A stretch of 64,000 nucleotides of DNA from positions 2,189,001-2,253,000 of the forward strand of contig NZ_CP134772.1 in assembly GCF_031882575.1 (NCBI RefSeq), read 5' to 3'. This document shows positions 21,599-29,587 of this stretch, one piece after another (the stretch's first letter is position 1; the number at the start of each line of letters is the position of its first letter). The DNA comes from Pseudomonas sp. VD-NE ins. GTDB lineage: Bacteria > Pseudomonadota > Gammaproteobacteria > Pseudomonadales > Pseudomonadaceae. The translations under genes and the position numbers were made by a program. The notes under the pieces are model-generated. The model was not told the origin of the DNA and did not search any database. It saw only the letters and a program-made list of their open reading frames with translations.

Positions 21599-21630
21599 AG
21601 CGCTCGGGCGCCTGCTGGCGCTCGAACGCT
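21599..21630 (+). other. Intercistronic hairpin between pvdD and the esterase gene
   Basis: The 52-base gap holds a near-perfect inverted repeat: 14-base arms with one C-A mismatch and one G-T pair around a TGCT loop. There is no T-tract after it, and the ribosome site GGAG of the next gene follows at once. It could slow or partly stop transcription, or protect the upstream message. It does not look like a normal intrinsic terminator. Confidence 0.55.
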
Positions 21631-21642
21631 CTGGAGATTTGA

Positions 21643-22602
21643 ATGTCGTTGAACCCTGATATCGCCGCGTTCCTGCAACTGGTCGGCAACGGCCGGGCCA
21701 GTGGCAAGCGCGTTGGCATGCATGAGCTGAGCCCGGCAGAGGCTCGCGAACAGTTTGATCAGTCGTCGTTGTTGATGGATGCCGGCGGCGAAGAGCTGGA
21801 AGTGGTGGATGAGTTGCAATTGCCGGTGCGCGATGGCACGCGTCTGAACGCACGTGTCTACAGCAATCAGCCTTTGAATAGCGGTGCCGGGCGTCCGGCG
21901 CTGTTGTATTTCCATGGTGGCGGGTATGTGGTCGGCAGCCTTGATTCCCATGACTCTCTGTGCCGCGCACTGGCTGCGATGGCCGACTGTGTGGTGCTTT
22001 CCGTCGCGTATCGACTAGCGCCGGAGTTTCGTTTTCCGACCGCAGCCGATGATGCCCGGGATGCCTGGGACTGGCTGGTGGCGAGTGCTGCGCATCTGGG
22101 TATCGATGCCGCGCGCCTGGCGATTGCGGGTGATAGCGTCGGTGGCAGCCTGACCACGGTGCTTGCTGCGCAACTGACGGATGCGGCTGTGCAACCGCGT
22201 CTGCAAGTGCTGATCTATCCGGTTACCGATGCCAGTCGCGGCACACCTTCGATCGAGGAGTTTGGCGAAGGGTATCTGTTGGAGAAGGCTTCGCTGCAGT
22301 GGTTTTATGAGCACTATCAGCGTGATGCCAGTGATCGTCTCGATCCACGTTTTTCGCCGTTGCTGGCTGAGGTCAGCGCGAACGTCGCGCCGGTGCTGTT
22401 GGTCTTGGCCGAGTGTGATCCGTTGCATGATGAGGGCGTGGCGTATGCGCGTCATTTGCAGGCGGCGGGGGTGGCGGTGGAGCTGAAGGTTTATGAGGGG
22501 ATGACCCATGACTTTATGCGCATGGGGGCGATTATTGATGAGGCTGAAGAGGCGCAGGGGCATATTGCTCGGCGCTTGGTAGAGGTGTTTGCTTTGGCTT
22601 GA
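21643..22602 (+). CDS. Alpha/beta-hydrolase, hormone-sensitive-lipase-type esterase
   Basis: The 319-residue protein belongs to the HSL (family IV) esterase/lipase group. It shows the oxyanion-hole motif HGGG within YFHGGGYVVGS near residue 88, the nucleophile elbow GDSVGG near residue 165, and late catalytic-type Asp and His residues (ECDPLHDEG and MTHDFMRMG). No signal peptide is visible, so it should be cytoplasmic. The ATG has a GGAG site about seven bases upstream. It follows pvdD by 52 bases on the same strand, so it may be read from the same transcript, but a hairpin lies between them. Its substrate is unknown. A role in pyoverdine metabolism, for example hydrolysis of an ester or acyl group, is only a guess from position. 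Confidence 0.85.
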   Translation: MSLNPDIAAFLQLVGNGRASGKRVGMHELSPAEAREQFDQSSLLMDAGGEELEVVDELQLPVRDGTRLNARVYSNQPLNSGAGRPALLYFHGGGYVVGSLDSHDSLCRALAAMADCVVLSVAYRLAPEFRFPTAADDARDAWDWLVASAAHLGIDAARLAIAGDSVGGSLTTVLAAQLTDAAVQPRLQVLIYPVTDASRGTPSIEEFGEGYLLEKASLQWFYEHYQRDASDRLDPRFSPLLAEVSANVAPVLLVLAECDPLHDEGVAYARHLQAAGVAVELKVYEGMTHDFMRMGAIIDEAEEAQGHIARRLVEVFALA

Positions 22603-22603
22603 C

Positions 22604-22681
22604 GGGGTGGGTGAATATCCGTTGCTGCGGGTGTTGCTGATTAGGGTTTCGCCCTTACGGCGACTCACTTTTTTTACAAAC
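22604..22681. repeat. Left part of intergenic repeat copy A, split by the IS
   Basis: This stretch (GGGTGAATATCCGTTGCTGC and onward to the ACTCACTTTTTTTAC segment) matches the reverse complement of about 25025-25105. Its continuation is found after the insertion sequence at 24332. The last four bases, AAAC, are one copy of the target duplication. Confidence 0.75.
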
Positions 22682-22752
22682 CCCTCCGTGTCAGGCTACC
22701 TGTCGCCCTTGTTGATTGACTCAACTACTCAAGAGGGCGAAGGTGCATAACC

Positions 22753-23253
22753 ATGTCCAAAATGGGCAAACGCTACGACAACGACTTCAAAGATTGGGTC
22801 GTTCTGCAAATGATGCCGCCACTCAATCGATCAGTGGCGGAACTTGCCTCTGCACTCAATCTCACGCCACAGTCACTGCGAAACTGGAGACAAATGGCTA
22901 GAGACAAAGGCTTAATTGTTCCGGGAAACGGCAAGACCAGTGACCAATGGTCTAGCGCCGATAAATTCAATGCCGTCATGGAAACCGCGCCGTTGAGCGA
23001 GGTCGAGATCTCTCAATATTGCCGAATCAAAGGCATTTACCCTGAGCAAATCCAACAGTGGCGAGTGGCATGCCAAAACGCTAATCCCGTTGTTGATCTC
23101 TCCTCTCGAACTTCAAAAACGGCCGAGCAACGGCGCATCAAAATACTTGAGCGCCAACTGATTCAGTCTGATGCCAGTCGTGCAGAGGCGGTGGCGTTGC
23201 TGGAGCTCAGAAAAAAAGCCAATGCGATCTGGGGCAAGGACAAGGAAGACTGA
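22753..23253 (+). CDS. IS3-family transposase OrfA (DNA-binding part)
   Basis: The 166-residue protein starts with a helix-turn-helix region (residues about 15-50, with SVAELASALNLTPQSLRNWR) and ends with a lysine-rich stretch typical of IS3-family OrfA, where a leucine-zipper-like segment (ILERQLIQSDASRAEAVALL) mediates oligomerisation. An AAGG ribosome site precedes the ATG. A run of seven A followed by G at 23211-23218 lies near its 3' end in the right phase for a -1 slip into OrfB. It is longer than the usual OrfA of about 100 residues because it has a second helix-turn-helix-like block (about residues 75-105). Confidence 0.85.
   Translation: MSKMGKRYDNDFKDWVVLQMMPPLNRSVAELASALNLTPQSLRNWRQMARDKGLIVPGNGKTSDQWSSADKFNAVMETAPLSEVEISQYCRIKGIYPEQIQQWRVACQNANPVVDLSSRTSKTAEQRRIKILERQLIQSDASRAEAVALLELRKKANAIWGKDKED
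23211..23218 (+). promoter_or_regulatory. Candidate -1 frameshift site (A7G) joining OrfA and OrfB
   Basis: OrfA is read as AGA AAA AAA GCC here. A -1 slip on the A run gives AAA AAA AGC, and the -1 frame is open from this point into OrfB with no stop codon. This is the usual way IS3-family elements make the OrfAB transposase. Confidence 0.65.
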
Positions 23254-23279
23254 TCAACGCCTCTGATCGTACGCAAGCC

Positions 23280-24290
23280 ATGAAGTTGATTGCCGACGCA
23301 GTGCTGAATGGCGCTCGTCGATACCGCGCTTGCAATGAACTGGGTCTGAGCCTGCGCACAGTTCAACGCTGGCAACACTCGTCGTGTGACGGACGACAGT
23401 TGGCTCAACGTGCAGCTCCGGCTAACAAGCTCAGTGATACGGAGCGTCAAGCGGTGCTGGATGCTGCCAATCAGGCTGGCTACGCCAGCCTGACCCCACA
23501 CCAAATCGTGCCTAAGCTGGCCGATGAAGGCATTTATCTGGCTTCGGAGTCGACGTTTTATCGTGTGTTGAAAGCCGTCAATCAAAACGTCCGTCGCGGC
23601 CGGGCCAAAGCCCCAAAACGCAGAGTACTGACGACGCATCGCGCTGATGGCCCCAATCAGGTGTGGTGCTGGGACATCACCTGGTTGCCGAGCACAGTGA
23701 AGGGCCGTTTTTTCTACTGGTACATGGTCAAGGACGTCTACAGCCGCAAACTGGTCGCCAATGAAGTCCACGAGGTGGAGAGCGCCGAACACGCCTGTGA
23801 ACTGCTCACAAAGGGATGTTTACGGGAACATACTGCAGGTCGTCCGCTGGTGTTGCACTCAGATAATGGACACGTGATGAGAGGTTCTTTGTTGCGTGAA
23901 AGCATGGTCGCGCTGGGTGTAGAACCTTCTTTTAGCCGGCCAAGAGTGAGCAATGACAACGCTTACGCCGAAGCACTTTTTCGCACTGCAAAGTACTGCC
24001 CGCTTTGGCCCGATCAACCATTTGATACGGTCACTGATGCAAGGCTTTGGGTGCAGACGTTCATCGAGTGGTACAACGAAGATCACCGCCACAGCGCCTT
24101 GAAATACGTCACGCCAAACCAACGGCACGAGGGCAAAGCAACCGCCCTATTACAAGCTAGAACAGAGCTTTATGAGGATGCCAGGGAAGCTAATCCAAGC
24201 CGCTGGAGTACTCGAACACGAAACTGGAAACTGGCAGACGCAGTTTATTTAAACCCAGAACGCCCTGAAATTAAGGGCGTAATGGGCTAG
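23280..24290 (+). CDS. IS3-family transposase OrfB (DDE integrase domain)
   Basis: The 336-residue ORF has the integrase core of the IS3 family: first Asp in WCWDITW, second Asp in LHSDNGHV, and Glu in DNAYAEALFRTAKY, followed by YNEDHRHSALKYVTP, which is the typical end of the rve domain. An N-terminal helix-turn-helix (RYRACNELGLSLRTVQRW) and an HTH_21-like linker precede it. It lies in the -1 frame relative to OrfA. The ATG at 23280 may be internal to an OrfAB fusion made by frameshifting rather than a used start. Confidence 0.9.
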   Translation: MKLIADAVLNGARRYRACNELGLSLRTVQRWQHSSCDGRQLAQRAAPANKLSDTERQAVLDAANQAGYASLTPHQIVPKLADEGIYLASESTFYRVLKAVNQNVRRGRAKAPKRRVLTTHRADGPNQVWCWDITWLPSTVKGRFFYWYMVKDVYSRKLVANEVHEVESAEHACELLTKGCLREHTAGRPLVLHSDNGHVMRGSLLRESMVALGVEPSFSRPRVSNDNAYAEALFRTAKYCPLWPDQPFDTVTDARLWVQTFIEWYNEDHRHSALKYVTPNQRHEGKATALLQARTELYEDAREANPSRWSTRTRNWKLADAVYLNPERPEIKGVMG

Positions 24291-24331
24291 CAGTTGTAGG
24301 ACCAAGGCGACAGGTACCTTGACACGTACCG

Positions 24332-24530
24332 AAACGCCTAAAAAAAGTAAGCAAAAAAACGCTTGCTCCTACGTACGGCCCGCTCGCTTGGGCTCGGGGT
24401 CCCTTCGCTCCGGGCTCCATCCGGGCGCAGCGCCTCCGGTTTGCTTCGCTGCACCTCCTCTCGCTGTGTTTGGCTGCGCCAAACGGTCGCTGCGCTCCCA
24501 CGCCCGGATGAAACCCTCCACTCAGCCTTC
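24332..24530. repeat. Right part of intergenic repeat copy A
   Basis: The second half of the split repeat begins with AAACGCCTAAAAAAAGTAAG and includes CGGTTTGCTTCGCTGCACCT. It matches the reverse complement of 24839-25010. The small ORFs that cross it (for example 24319-24594) are products of the repeat, not likely genes. Confidence 0.75.
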
Positions 24531-24634
24531 TGACGTCGCCTTACAGATCAAGATCAAAAGCAGGCGAGCTGACACTCGGCCTATTGAGTGGTGAGGAGCG
24601 GGGCGCGTTCGGCTTTTGATTTGCGTTGTTGCTG

Positions 24635-24781
24635 CCCCTCACCAGCCCTCTCCCTAAGGAGAGGGAGCCGATTTGGGTGTTTTTCAAGATCTGAGTTCAA
24701 CTCGGTATTTCACGTCGGCGTAACTCTCCCAAACACCACCGTCAGTCCCCTCTCCCTCAGGGAGAGGGCTAGGGTGAGGGG
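24635..24781. repeat. Inverted pair of CCCTCACC...CCCTCTCCCT palindromic repeats
   Basis: The left unit reads CCCCTCACCAGCCCTCTCCC and the right unit ends AGAGGGCTAGGGTGAGGGG, its reverse complement apart from one A/G difference. Each unit is also a small hairpin by itself (TCTCCCTAAGGAGA and TCTCCCTCAGGGAGA). This is a REP-like, dispersed element. It lies in the middle of the larger inverted repeat formed by copies A and B. Confidence 0.7.
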
Positions 24782-24838
24782 CTTTTGATCTGGCTTTTGA
24801 TCTGGCTTGTGATCTTGCTTTGGCTTTGGCTTTTTTGC

Positions 24839-25110
24839 CCCATCGGCAGGCCGAGCGGAGGTGTTCATCCGGGGGTAGGCGCGCAGCGCCGTGCGGCGTA
24901 GCCGCATACATCGAGAGGAGGTGCAGCGAAGCAAACCGTAGGCGATGCCCCCGGATGGACACCGTAGCGAGGGAACACTGAGCCTCAGCGAAGTGCCGTA
25001 CGCCAGGGGCAAAGCCTTTTGCTTACTTTTCGGCGTCTGGAAAAGTGAGTCGCTGTAAGAGCGAAACCGCCAGCGGCAGCACCCGCAGCAACGGATATAC
25101 ACCCAAAACC
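24839..25110. repeat. Intergenic repeat copy B, inverted relative to copy A
   Basis: The reverse complement reads GTATATCCGTTGCTGCGGGT through GACTCACTTTTCCAGACGCC, AAAAGTAAGCAAAA and GGTTTGCTTCGCTGCACCTC to the CGGATGAACACC end. It therefore matches copy A in order along its length. The uninterrupted state here shows what copy A looked like before the IS entered. Confidence 0.75.
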
Positions 25111-25163
25111 CAAGATCCCAACAGCCTGGTCGGCCCACAGGCCGCCAAGCCCAAATCAGCCCC

Positions 25164-25193
25164 AAAAAAAAACGCCAGCAAATGCCGGCGTTT
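25164..25193 (-). terminator. Intrinsic terminator of fpvA
   Basis: On the minus strand, 18 bases past the fpvA stop, AAACGCCGGCA TT TGCTGGCGTTT forms a hairpin that is followed by a run of T (A run at 25164-25172 on the plus strand). Confidence 0.85.
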
Positions 25194-25211
25194 CAGTGAG
25201 CGCAAAACGTA

Positions 25212-27674
25212 TTACCAGTTATAGGTCACGTCAGCAGTCATGGTACGACCTTCACCGTAGTAGCAGTCGAGCGTACCGTTGCACGCGGCAACGTACTTCT
25301 CGTCGGTGAGGTTCTGCAAGTTAGCCTGCAGCTTCACACCTTTGACATGCAGCGGCGATTTTTCCAGATCGTAGGAAACCATCGCGTCATACACAGTGTA
25401 CGACGGCACCTGGAAGGAATCCGACTCGTAGTCCGAGCCGTAGCTTTGTTGTACGTAACGAGCACCCAGGCCCATGCCGAAACCGGCCAGAGCAGTGGAG
25501 ATGTCGAAGTCGTAGTTGATCCACGCCGATGCGGTCAGCGGTGGAGCCATGGCCACCGTGCGACCTTCGCGACCATCGTTGGCGCTGTGCCACTTGGTCT
25601 GGTTACGCGACACGGCGGCCAGTACGCGCAGGTTCTGCGTGACATTGACCTTGCCTTCCAGCTCTACGCCACGCGAACGCACCGTACCGCTCTGCACGCT
25701 GAACCCCGGGTTGTTGAGGTCGGTGGTCAGCATGTTGTCCTGGTCGATCTGGTAAGCCGACAGCTGAATGAAACCGTCGACGAAGGTCGGTTCGTACTTG
25801 ATGCCGACTTCGTACTGCTTGCCGGTGGTCGGTTCGAACGCACCGCCGCTCATGTCGGTACCGGTTTGCGGCAGGAACGATTCGGCGTAGCTCACGTAAG
25901 GCGTGATGCCGTTCTCGAACTCGTAGCCCAGGCCGGCGCGACCGGTAAACTTCTCGTCTTTCTGGTTGCTGTGGCCACCGGACAGCGGTTGCTTGTTGTC
26001 GGTTTCGGCAAAGTCATAACGACCGCCGAGGGTCAGGAACCACTGGTTCCAGCGCAGTTGGTCCTGAGCGTACAGGCCGGTCTGGGTGATGGTGTTGTCC
26101 CACTTGTAAGGCTGGCGGAAGTTGATTGCACTGCCATACACCGGGTTGTACAGGTCGATACCCGGAGCGGTGCGGTCATACAGGCCGAGGAACTTCGAGT
26201 TGAAGTGGTAGTAATCCACGCCCAACAGCACGGTGTGGTCGATATCGGCGGTCTTGAACTTGGCCTGGGCAATGTTATCGAGGCCGTAGACCTTGTTGTG
26301 CTGCGACCAGTCCACGGCGTAGCGGCTCTGGAAGCTGCTGTCGTTGAGGCCGGTGACCGGGTTGGTCGGGAACGAATAGCCGTGCAGCGGCGCGACGTAC
26401 TGGTCGTTGACGTCGGCGTAACGGGCATTCTGCTTGAAGGTCCAGACGTCGTTGAGTTCGTGAGCGATTTCGTAACCGACCACAAACTGCTCGCGATGGT
26501 ACTTGTTCACGTCCGGCTCGCCGATGAAGCGGCTGCGGCTGATGCGACCGTTGGAAGTGCTCTTGACCGTGCCGAACGCTGGCAGGCCCTGGGCTTCCGG
26601 TACGTCGTGGTCTTTCTGGTACTGACCGAACACGGTGATGGTCGTGCGGTCGTTCGGCAGCCAGGTCAGGCTTGGCGCCAGCATCATGCGGTTCTGGCTG
26701 GCGTAGTCGATGGCCGAGTTGCTGTCGTTGACCACACCGGTCAGGCGATAGAGGAATTCACCCTGATCGTCAATCGGGCCGCCGAGGTCAAAGGCACCAT
26801 AGGCGCGGTCATAGCTGCCGCCACCGATTTTCACTTCGTGCAGCGGGGTGGCGGTCGGACGCTTGCTGACCATGTTGACGATGCCACCAGGCTGGTTCTG
26901 CCCGTAGAGCACCGAGGCCGGGCCCTTGAGTACTTCGATGCGCTCGAGGGTGTACGGGTCGATCTGCAGCGAACCGCCGGTGCTGCCGCCGCCATAAGGC
27001 ATGTGCAGGCCATCGAGGTACAGCGGAGTAGGGGAGAAGCCGCGCGAGGTCGGCTCATCGAAAATCTTCACCCGGTCGGCGAAACCGCCGCCGGTAATGC
27101 CCGGGGTGTAACGCAGGGCTTCGGTGACCGATTGCGAACCGCGCATCTTGATTTCGTCTTGGGTGACGACGTTGATCGTCTGCGGGATAACCTTGATCGC
27201 CGTATCGGTCTTCGAACCCGTGGCGCTGCGTTTGGCGACGATCCCGTCGACCGGACCCCAGGCCGATTCCGCAGTGGCGGAGATGTTGGTCGGTGCCAGA
27301 TCCAGGCTGGCGCCGCTGTTGCTGCGAGAGCTCAACGCGACGTTATTACCTTCCACGCTGTAGGCGATGCCGGTGCCTTTGAGCAACTGTGCGATCGCTG
27401 CAGTCGGCTCCAGGTTGCCGCTGACGGCGCTGCTGCGCAGACCACTCACTTCATCCGGGCTGTAAAGCACTTGAAGGTTGGTCTGGCGACCGAATTCCTG
27501 CAAAGCGCTCCCCAGCGACTGGGCAGGAATATCGATCGCCACGGCTGCGGCCTGCGCCTGGCCCATCATCGGCAAGGTCAGGGCCATGGCGCACAGCGCT
27601 GGCAGTGTGGAACGCAAGGAGCGGCGGATCAGCAGAGCCTTGGCGAGCGGGTGGAGTCCGTGCGGTGCGGGCAT
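25212..27674 (-). CDS. fpvA: TonB-dependent ferripyoverdine receptor with signalling domain
   Basis: This outer-membrane receptor imports ferric pyoverdine with TonB energy. The first ATG gives 820 residues; a TTG 18 bases upstream is less likely. A signal peptide (about 1-42, ending GQAQA) is followed by an STN signalling domain (about 45-120, with LGSALQEFGRQTNLQVLYSP), then the plug (GSQSVTEALRYTPGI; VLYGQNQPGGIVNMVSKRP) and a beta-barrel ending in VTYNW. The STN domain means that the receptor should also signal through an anti-sigma factor (FpvR) to FpvI and PvdS. FpvI is encoded at 40005, but no FpvR is in the window. The gene follows pvdE in the same direction with a 117-base gap, as in PAO1, and converges on the synthetase genes. 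I saw no PvdS box before it, only a Fur-like half site at 27702-27719. Confidence 0.95.
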   Translation of the reverse strand: MPAPHGLHPLAKALLIRRSLRSTLPALCAMALTLPMMGQAQAAAVAIDIPAQSLGSALQEFGRQTNLQVLYSPDEVSGLRSSAVSGNLEPTAAIAQLLKGTGIAYSVEGNNVALSSRSNSGASLDLAPTNISATAESAWGPVDGIVAKRSATGSKTDTAIKVIPQTINVVTQDEIKMRGSQSVTEALRYTPGITGGGFADRVKIFDEPTSRGFSPTPLYLDGLHMPYGGGSTGGSLQIDPYTLERIEVLKGPASVLYGQNQPGGIVNMVSKRPTATPLHEVKIGGGSYDRAYGAFDLGGPIDDQGEFLYRLTGVVNDSNSAIDYASQNRMMLAPSLTWLPNDRTTITVFGQYQKDHDVPEAQGLPAFGTVKSTSNGRISRSRFIGEPDVNKYHREQFVVGYEIAHELNDVWTFKQNARYADVNDQYVAPLHGYSFPTNPVTGLNDSSFQSRYAVDWSQHNKVYGLDNIAQAKFKTADIDHTVLLGVDYYHFNSKFLGLYDRTAPGIDLYNPVYGSAINFRQPYKWDNTITQTGLYAQDQLRWNQWFLTLGGRYDFAETDNKQPLSGGHSNQKDEKFTGRAGLGYEFENGITPYVSYAESFLPQTGTDMSGGAFEPTTGKQYEVGIKYEPTFVDGFIQLSAYQIDQDNMLTTDLNNPGFSVQSGTVRSRGVELEGKVNVTQNLRVLAAVSRNQTKWHSANDGREGRTVAMAPPLTASAWINYDFDISTALAGFGMGLGARYVQQSYGSDYESDSFQVPSYTVYDAMVSYDLEKSPLHVKGVKLQANLQNLTDEKYVAACNGTLDCYYGEGRTMTADVTYNW

Positions 27675-27701
27675 TATTCTTCTACTCTTCAAAGTATTGA
27701 C

Positions 27702-27719
27702 TGAGAACGATTTCTATTA
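27702..27719 (-). promoter_or_regulatory. Possible Fur site upstream of fpvA
   Basis: On the minus strand the sequence TAATAGAAATCGTTCTCA contains one strong half of a Fur-type site (ATCGTTCTCA) and a poor second half. It lies 28 bases upstream of the fpvA ATG. FpvA genes are iron-repressed, so a site here is plausible, but the match is partial. Confidence 0.35.
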
Positions 27720-27732
27720 ACTGTAAATAAGA

Positions 27733-27766
27733 CGTTGACCCTTCCGAAAACCGGAAAGGCTCAACG
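27733..27766. other. Hairpin between pvdE and fpvA
   Basis: CGTTGA and TCAACG arms enclose a second CCTTCCG/CCGGAAAGG pairing with an AAAA loop. A T-tract follows on the plus strand only (CACTTTTTTTAC), whereas pvdE and fpvA are on the minus strand. It may attenuate read-through from pvdE to fpvA, stabilise an RNA end, or stop antisense transcription. Confidence 0.5.
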
Positions 27767-27791
27767 CACTTTTTTTACAAATTTTTCACAA

Positions 27792-29441
27792 TCAGGCGGA
27801 TTGAAGCTCGGTGACCACTTTGCCGGCGCTCATGCGCACCAATTGGTCGGCGACATCGAAGTAACGATCGTCGTGGGAAATGACGATGATGGTTTTGCCC
27901 AGACGCTTCAGATCAGGCAGCAACTCGGTGTAGAAAATGCGGCGGAAGGTCGGGTCCTGGTCGGCGGCCCATTCATCGAACACCAGCACCGGGCGCTCTT
28001 CCAGCCACGCGTTGATCAGCGCCAGGCGCTTGCGCTGGCCAGTGGACAGGTCGGTGGTGGTGAACGAGCCATCACGCACGCTGACCTTGTGCGCGATCTC
28101 CAGACGCTGCAGATATTTGTTGGCGTCTTCCGGGATATGCGTATCGCCCTGGACCACATCGTCGAACAGGTAATAGTCGGCGAAGATCGTCGTGAACAAC
28201 TGGCGGTAATCGTCGCGGCTCGCGGCGTCGATGATCTGCTCGTTGAGGCGGATCTGACCTTGTTGCGGCGCATAGAGGCCCAGCAACAGTTTGATCAGGG
28301 TGGTCTTGCCGCAACCGTTTTCACCGACGATGAAAATGATATCGCCCTGTTCTATTTTCAGATTCACCGGGCCCAGACGAAACGGTGCTGCACCTTCCAC
28401 GGTCGGGAAGCTGTACGACACGTCGGTCAGTTCCAGACTATGCACGACTTTGCTTTTCGGGCCTTGCTCGCTGAGCAGCAGGTGCGGTTCGGGCGAGGAG
28501 AATTGTTCGGACAGATCAGCGATGCGGCGGAAAGCGATCTGCGCGCGGCTGACAATCGGCAAGGTGCTGATCAGGTGTTCCAGCGGACCTTTCATGTACA
28601 GCAGCACGAGCACGAAGCCGCTGATCACCGCTTTGTCGGCGCTTGGCCACAGCGATTGCAGACCCAGCGCCAAACCGATGACCACGAAAAACAGCATGGA
28701 ACCGAGGGTTTTGGCGATGACGAAAATATTCACCGAACGCACCTGGGTGTCGCAGATCTTGTTCGCCGTGCCTTCGATGCCGGAAACGAACATGCGGTGC
28801 CGGCGCGGGCGGTGGATGCGCAGTTCTTTCGCGCCCTCAGCGACGGCGTGGTAGTTCTTCTGCAACTCGTCTTCGTAGTCGCGGGCTTTCATGAAGCCTT
28901 GCATGCCGCGCCCGCGAGCGATGTATTGAATGATCGTGCTGAGCAGGATCGCGACCACCACCATCAGGAACATCGGCCATGACAACATCGCCAGATAGCC
29001 CATGCAGCCGAGGGTGACGGTCATGGAAATCGCCAGCGGGGCGAAAGCGAAAGCGAAGTCGCTGATGGTGTCGACGTCGTGGGTCAGCACCGGGATCAGA
29101 CGATGGCTGCGATAGCGCTCGATCTGCTCGATCGGTGCCGAGAGGACTTTTTCGCCCAGTTCTTTACGCAGTTTGGCAATGATGTGCTGACCGACATAGT
29201 TGGTGCCGATGTCGGAGAAAATCGAACTGGTCAGGGCCAGCAGGCACAACCCGGCGAAGAGCGCGACCATGGTGTTGCTCAGGTCGCCCTCGGTGTGCAG
29301 CACGCTGTTGATGGTCGCCAGCAACGCGGTGACACTCAGACCGCCGACCATGCCGAGCAGGGTCGAGACGGTCACGATCAGCCGAAAGGGTTTGAGCAGG
29401 GCGAACAATTCATTGATCACCCCGCGTGTTGGTTTGCTCAT
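27792..29441 (-). CDS. pvdE: Pyoverdine precursor ABC exporter
   Basis: The 549-residue fused ABC transporter carries the acylated ferribactin precursor across the inner membrane to the periplasm. The N-terminal half holds about six membrane segments (residues about 15-310), and the C-terminal half is the ATPase: Walker A GENGCGKTT near 375, signature LSTGQRKRLA, and Walker B VLVFDEWAADQDP near 489, then the switch His in ISHDDRYF. This is the cyclic-peptide-exporter subtype (SyrD/PvdE). A PvdS box lies about 110 bases upstream, overlapping no gene. In PAO1 pvdF sits between pvdO and pvdE; here that gap is only 146 bases. Confidence 0.95.
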   Translation of the reverse strand: MSKPTRGVINELFALLKPFRLIVTVSTLLGMVGGLSVTALLATINSVLHTEGDLSNTMVALFAGLCLLALTSSIFSDIGTNYVGQHIIAKLRKELGEKVLSAPIEQIERYRSHRLIPVLTHDVDTISDFAFAFAPLAISMTVTLGCMGYLAMLSWPMFLMVVVAILLSTIIQYIARGRGMQGFMKARDYEDELQKNYHAVAEGAKELRIHRPRRHRMFVSGIEGTANKICDTQVRSVNIFVIAKTLGSMLFFVVIGLALGLQSLWPSADKAVISGFVLVLLYMKGPLEHLISTLPIVSRAQIAFRRIADLSEQFSSPEPHLLLSEQGPKSKVVHSLELTDVSYSFPTVEGAAPFRLGPVNLKIEQGDIIFIVGENGCGKTTLIKLLLGLYAPQQGQIRLNEQIIDAASRDDYRQLFTTIFADYYLFDDVVQGDTHIPEDANKYLQRLEIAHKVSVRDGSFTTTDLSTGQRKRLALINAWLEERPVLVFDEWAADQDPTFRRIFYTELLPDLKRLGKTIIVISHDDRYFDVADQLVRMSAGKVVTELQSA

Positions 29442-29549
29442 GGAGGTTCCCTGCTGGAAGAAGCGGCGAAGGCCGGCATGGTTCGCGGACTTCGCCTGGA
29501 TGACATTGAGGGCGGTGGCGCACCGTGTCGGTTCGCGCTCACCTGTAAA

Positions 29550-29573
29550 ACGACTGGCAGGACGGCTAATTTA
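29550..29573 (-). promoter_or_regulatory. PvdS (iron-starvation sigma) promoter of pvdE
   Basis: On the minus strand TAAAT (29573-29569), 16 bases and CGT (29552-29550) match the PvdS promoter pattern. It lies between the pvdO stop codon and pvdE. Confidence 0.85.
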
Positions 29574-29587
29574 GCCGGACGAGGGCG

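Larger units (their letters stand above)
22682..24331 (+). mobile_element. IS3-family insertion sequence, complete, 1650 bp
   Basis: The element carries two overlapping-frame transposase genes. Its 26-base terminal inverted repeats match at 21 of 26 positions; the inner part, TACCTGTCGCC, is identical at both ends. The flanking AAAC at 22678-22681 and 24332-24335 is a 4-base target duplication. Deleting the IS and one AAAC restores a continuous repeat that matches the second copy at 24839-25110, which independently fixes the ends. IS3-family elements make 3-5 base duplications, so this fits. Both genes look intact. Confidence 0.85.
24291..25211. other. 921-bp stretch without a gene between the IS transposase and fpvA
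   Basis: The stretch contains the IS right end, the right part of repeat copy A, a central block with an inverted pair of CCCTCTCCCT-type palindromes, repeat copy B in opposite orientation, and the fpvA terminator. I see no coding region with a convincing start or family resemblance. Confidence 0.75.

Noticed and set aside
24319..25205. Short frames in the repeat region before fpvA
   Set aside because: They follow the repeat copies and change with orientation; the same peptides (RPARLGSGS, CFAAPP) come from intergenic repeats, not genes.
25347..27704. 785-codon plus-strand frame opposite fpvA
   Set aside because: It has low-complexity Val, Arg and Gly content and no family match, whereas the minus strand has every TonB-receptor feature.
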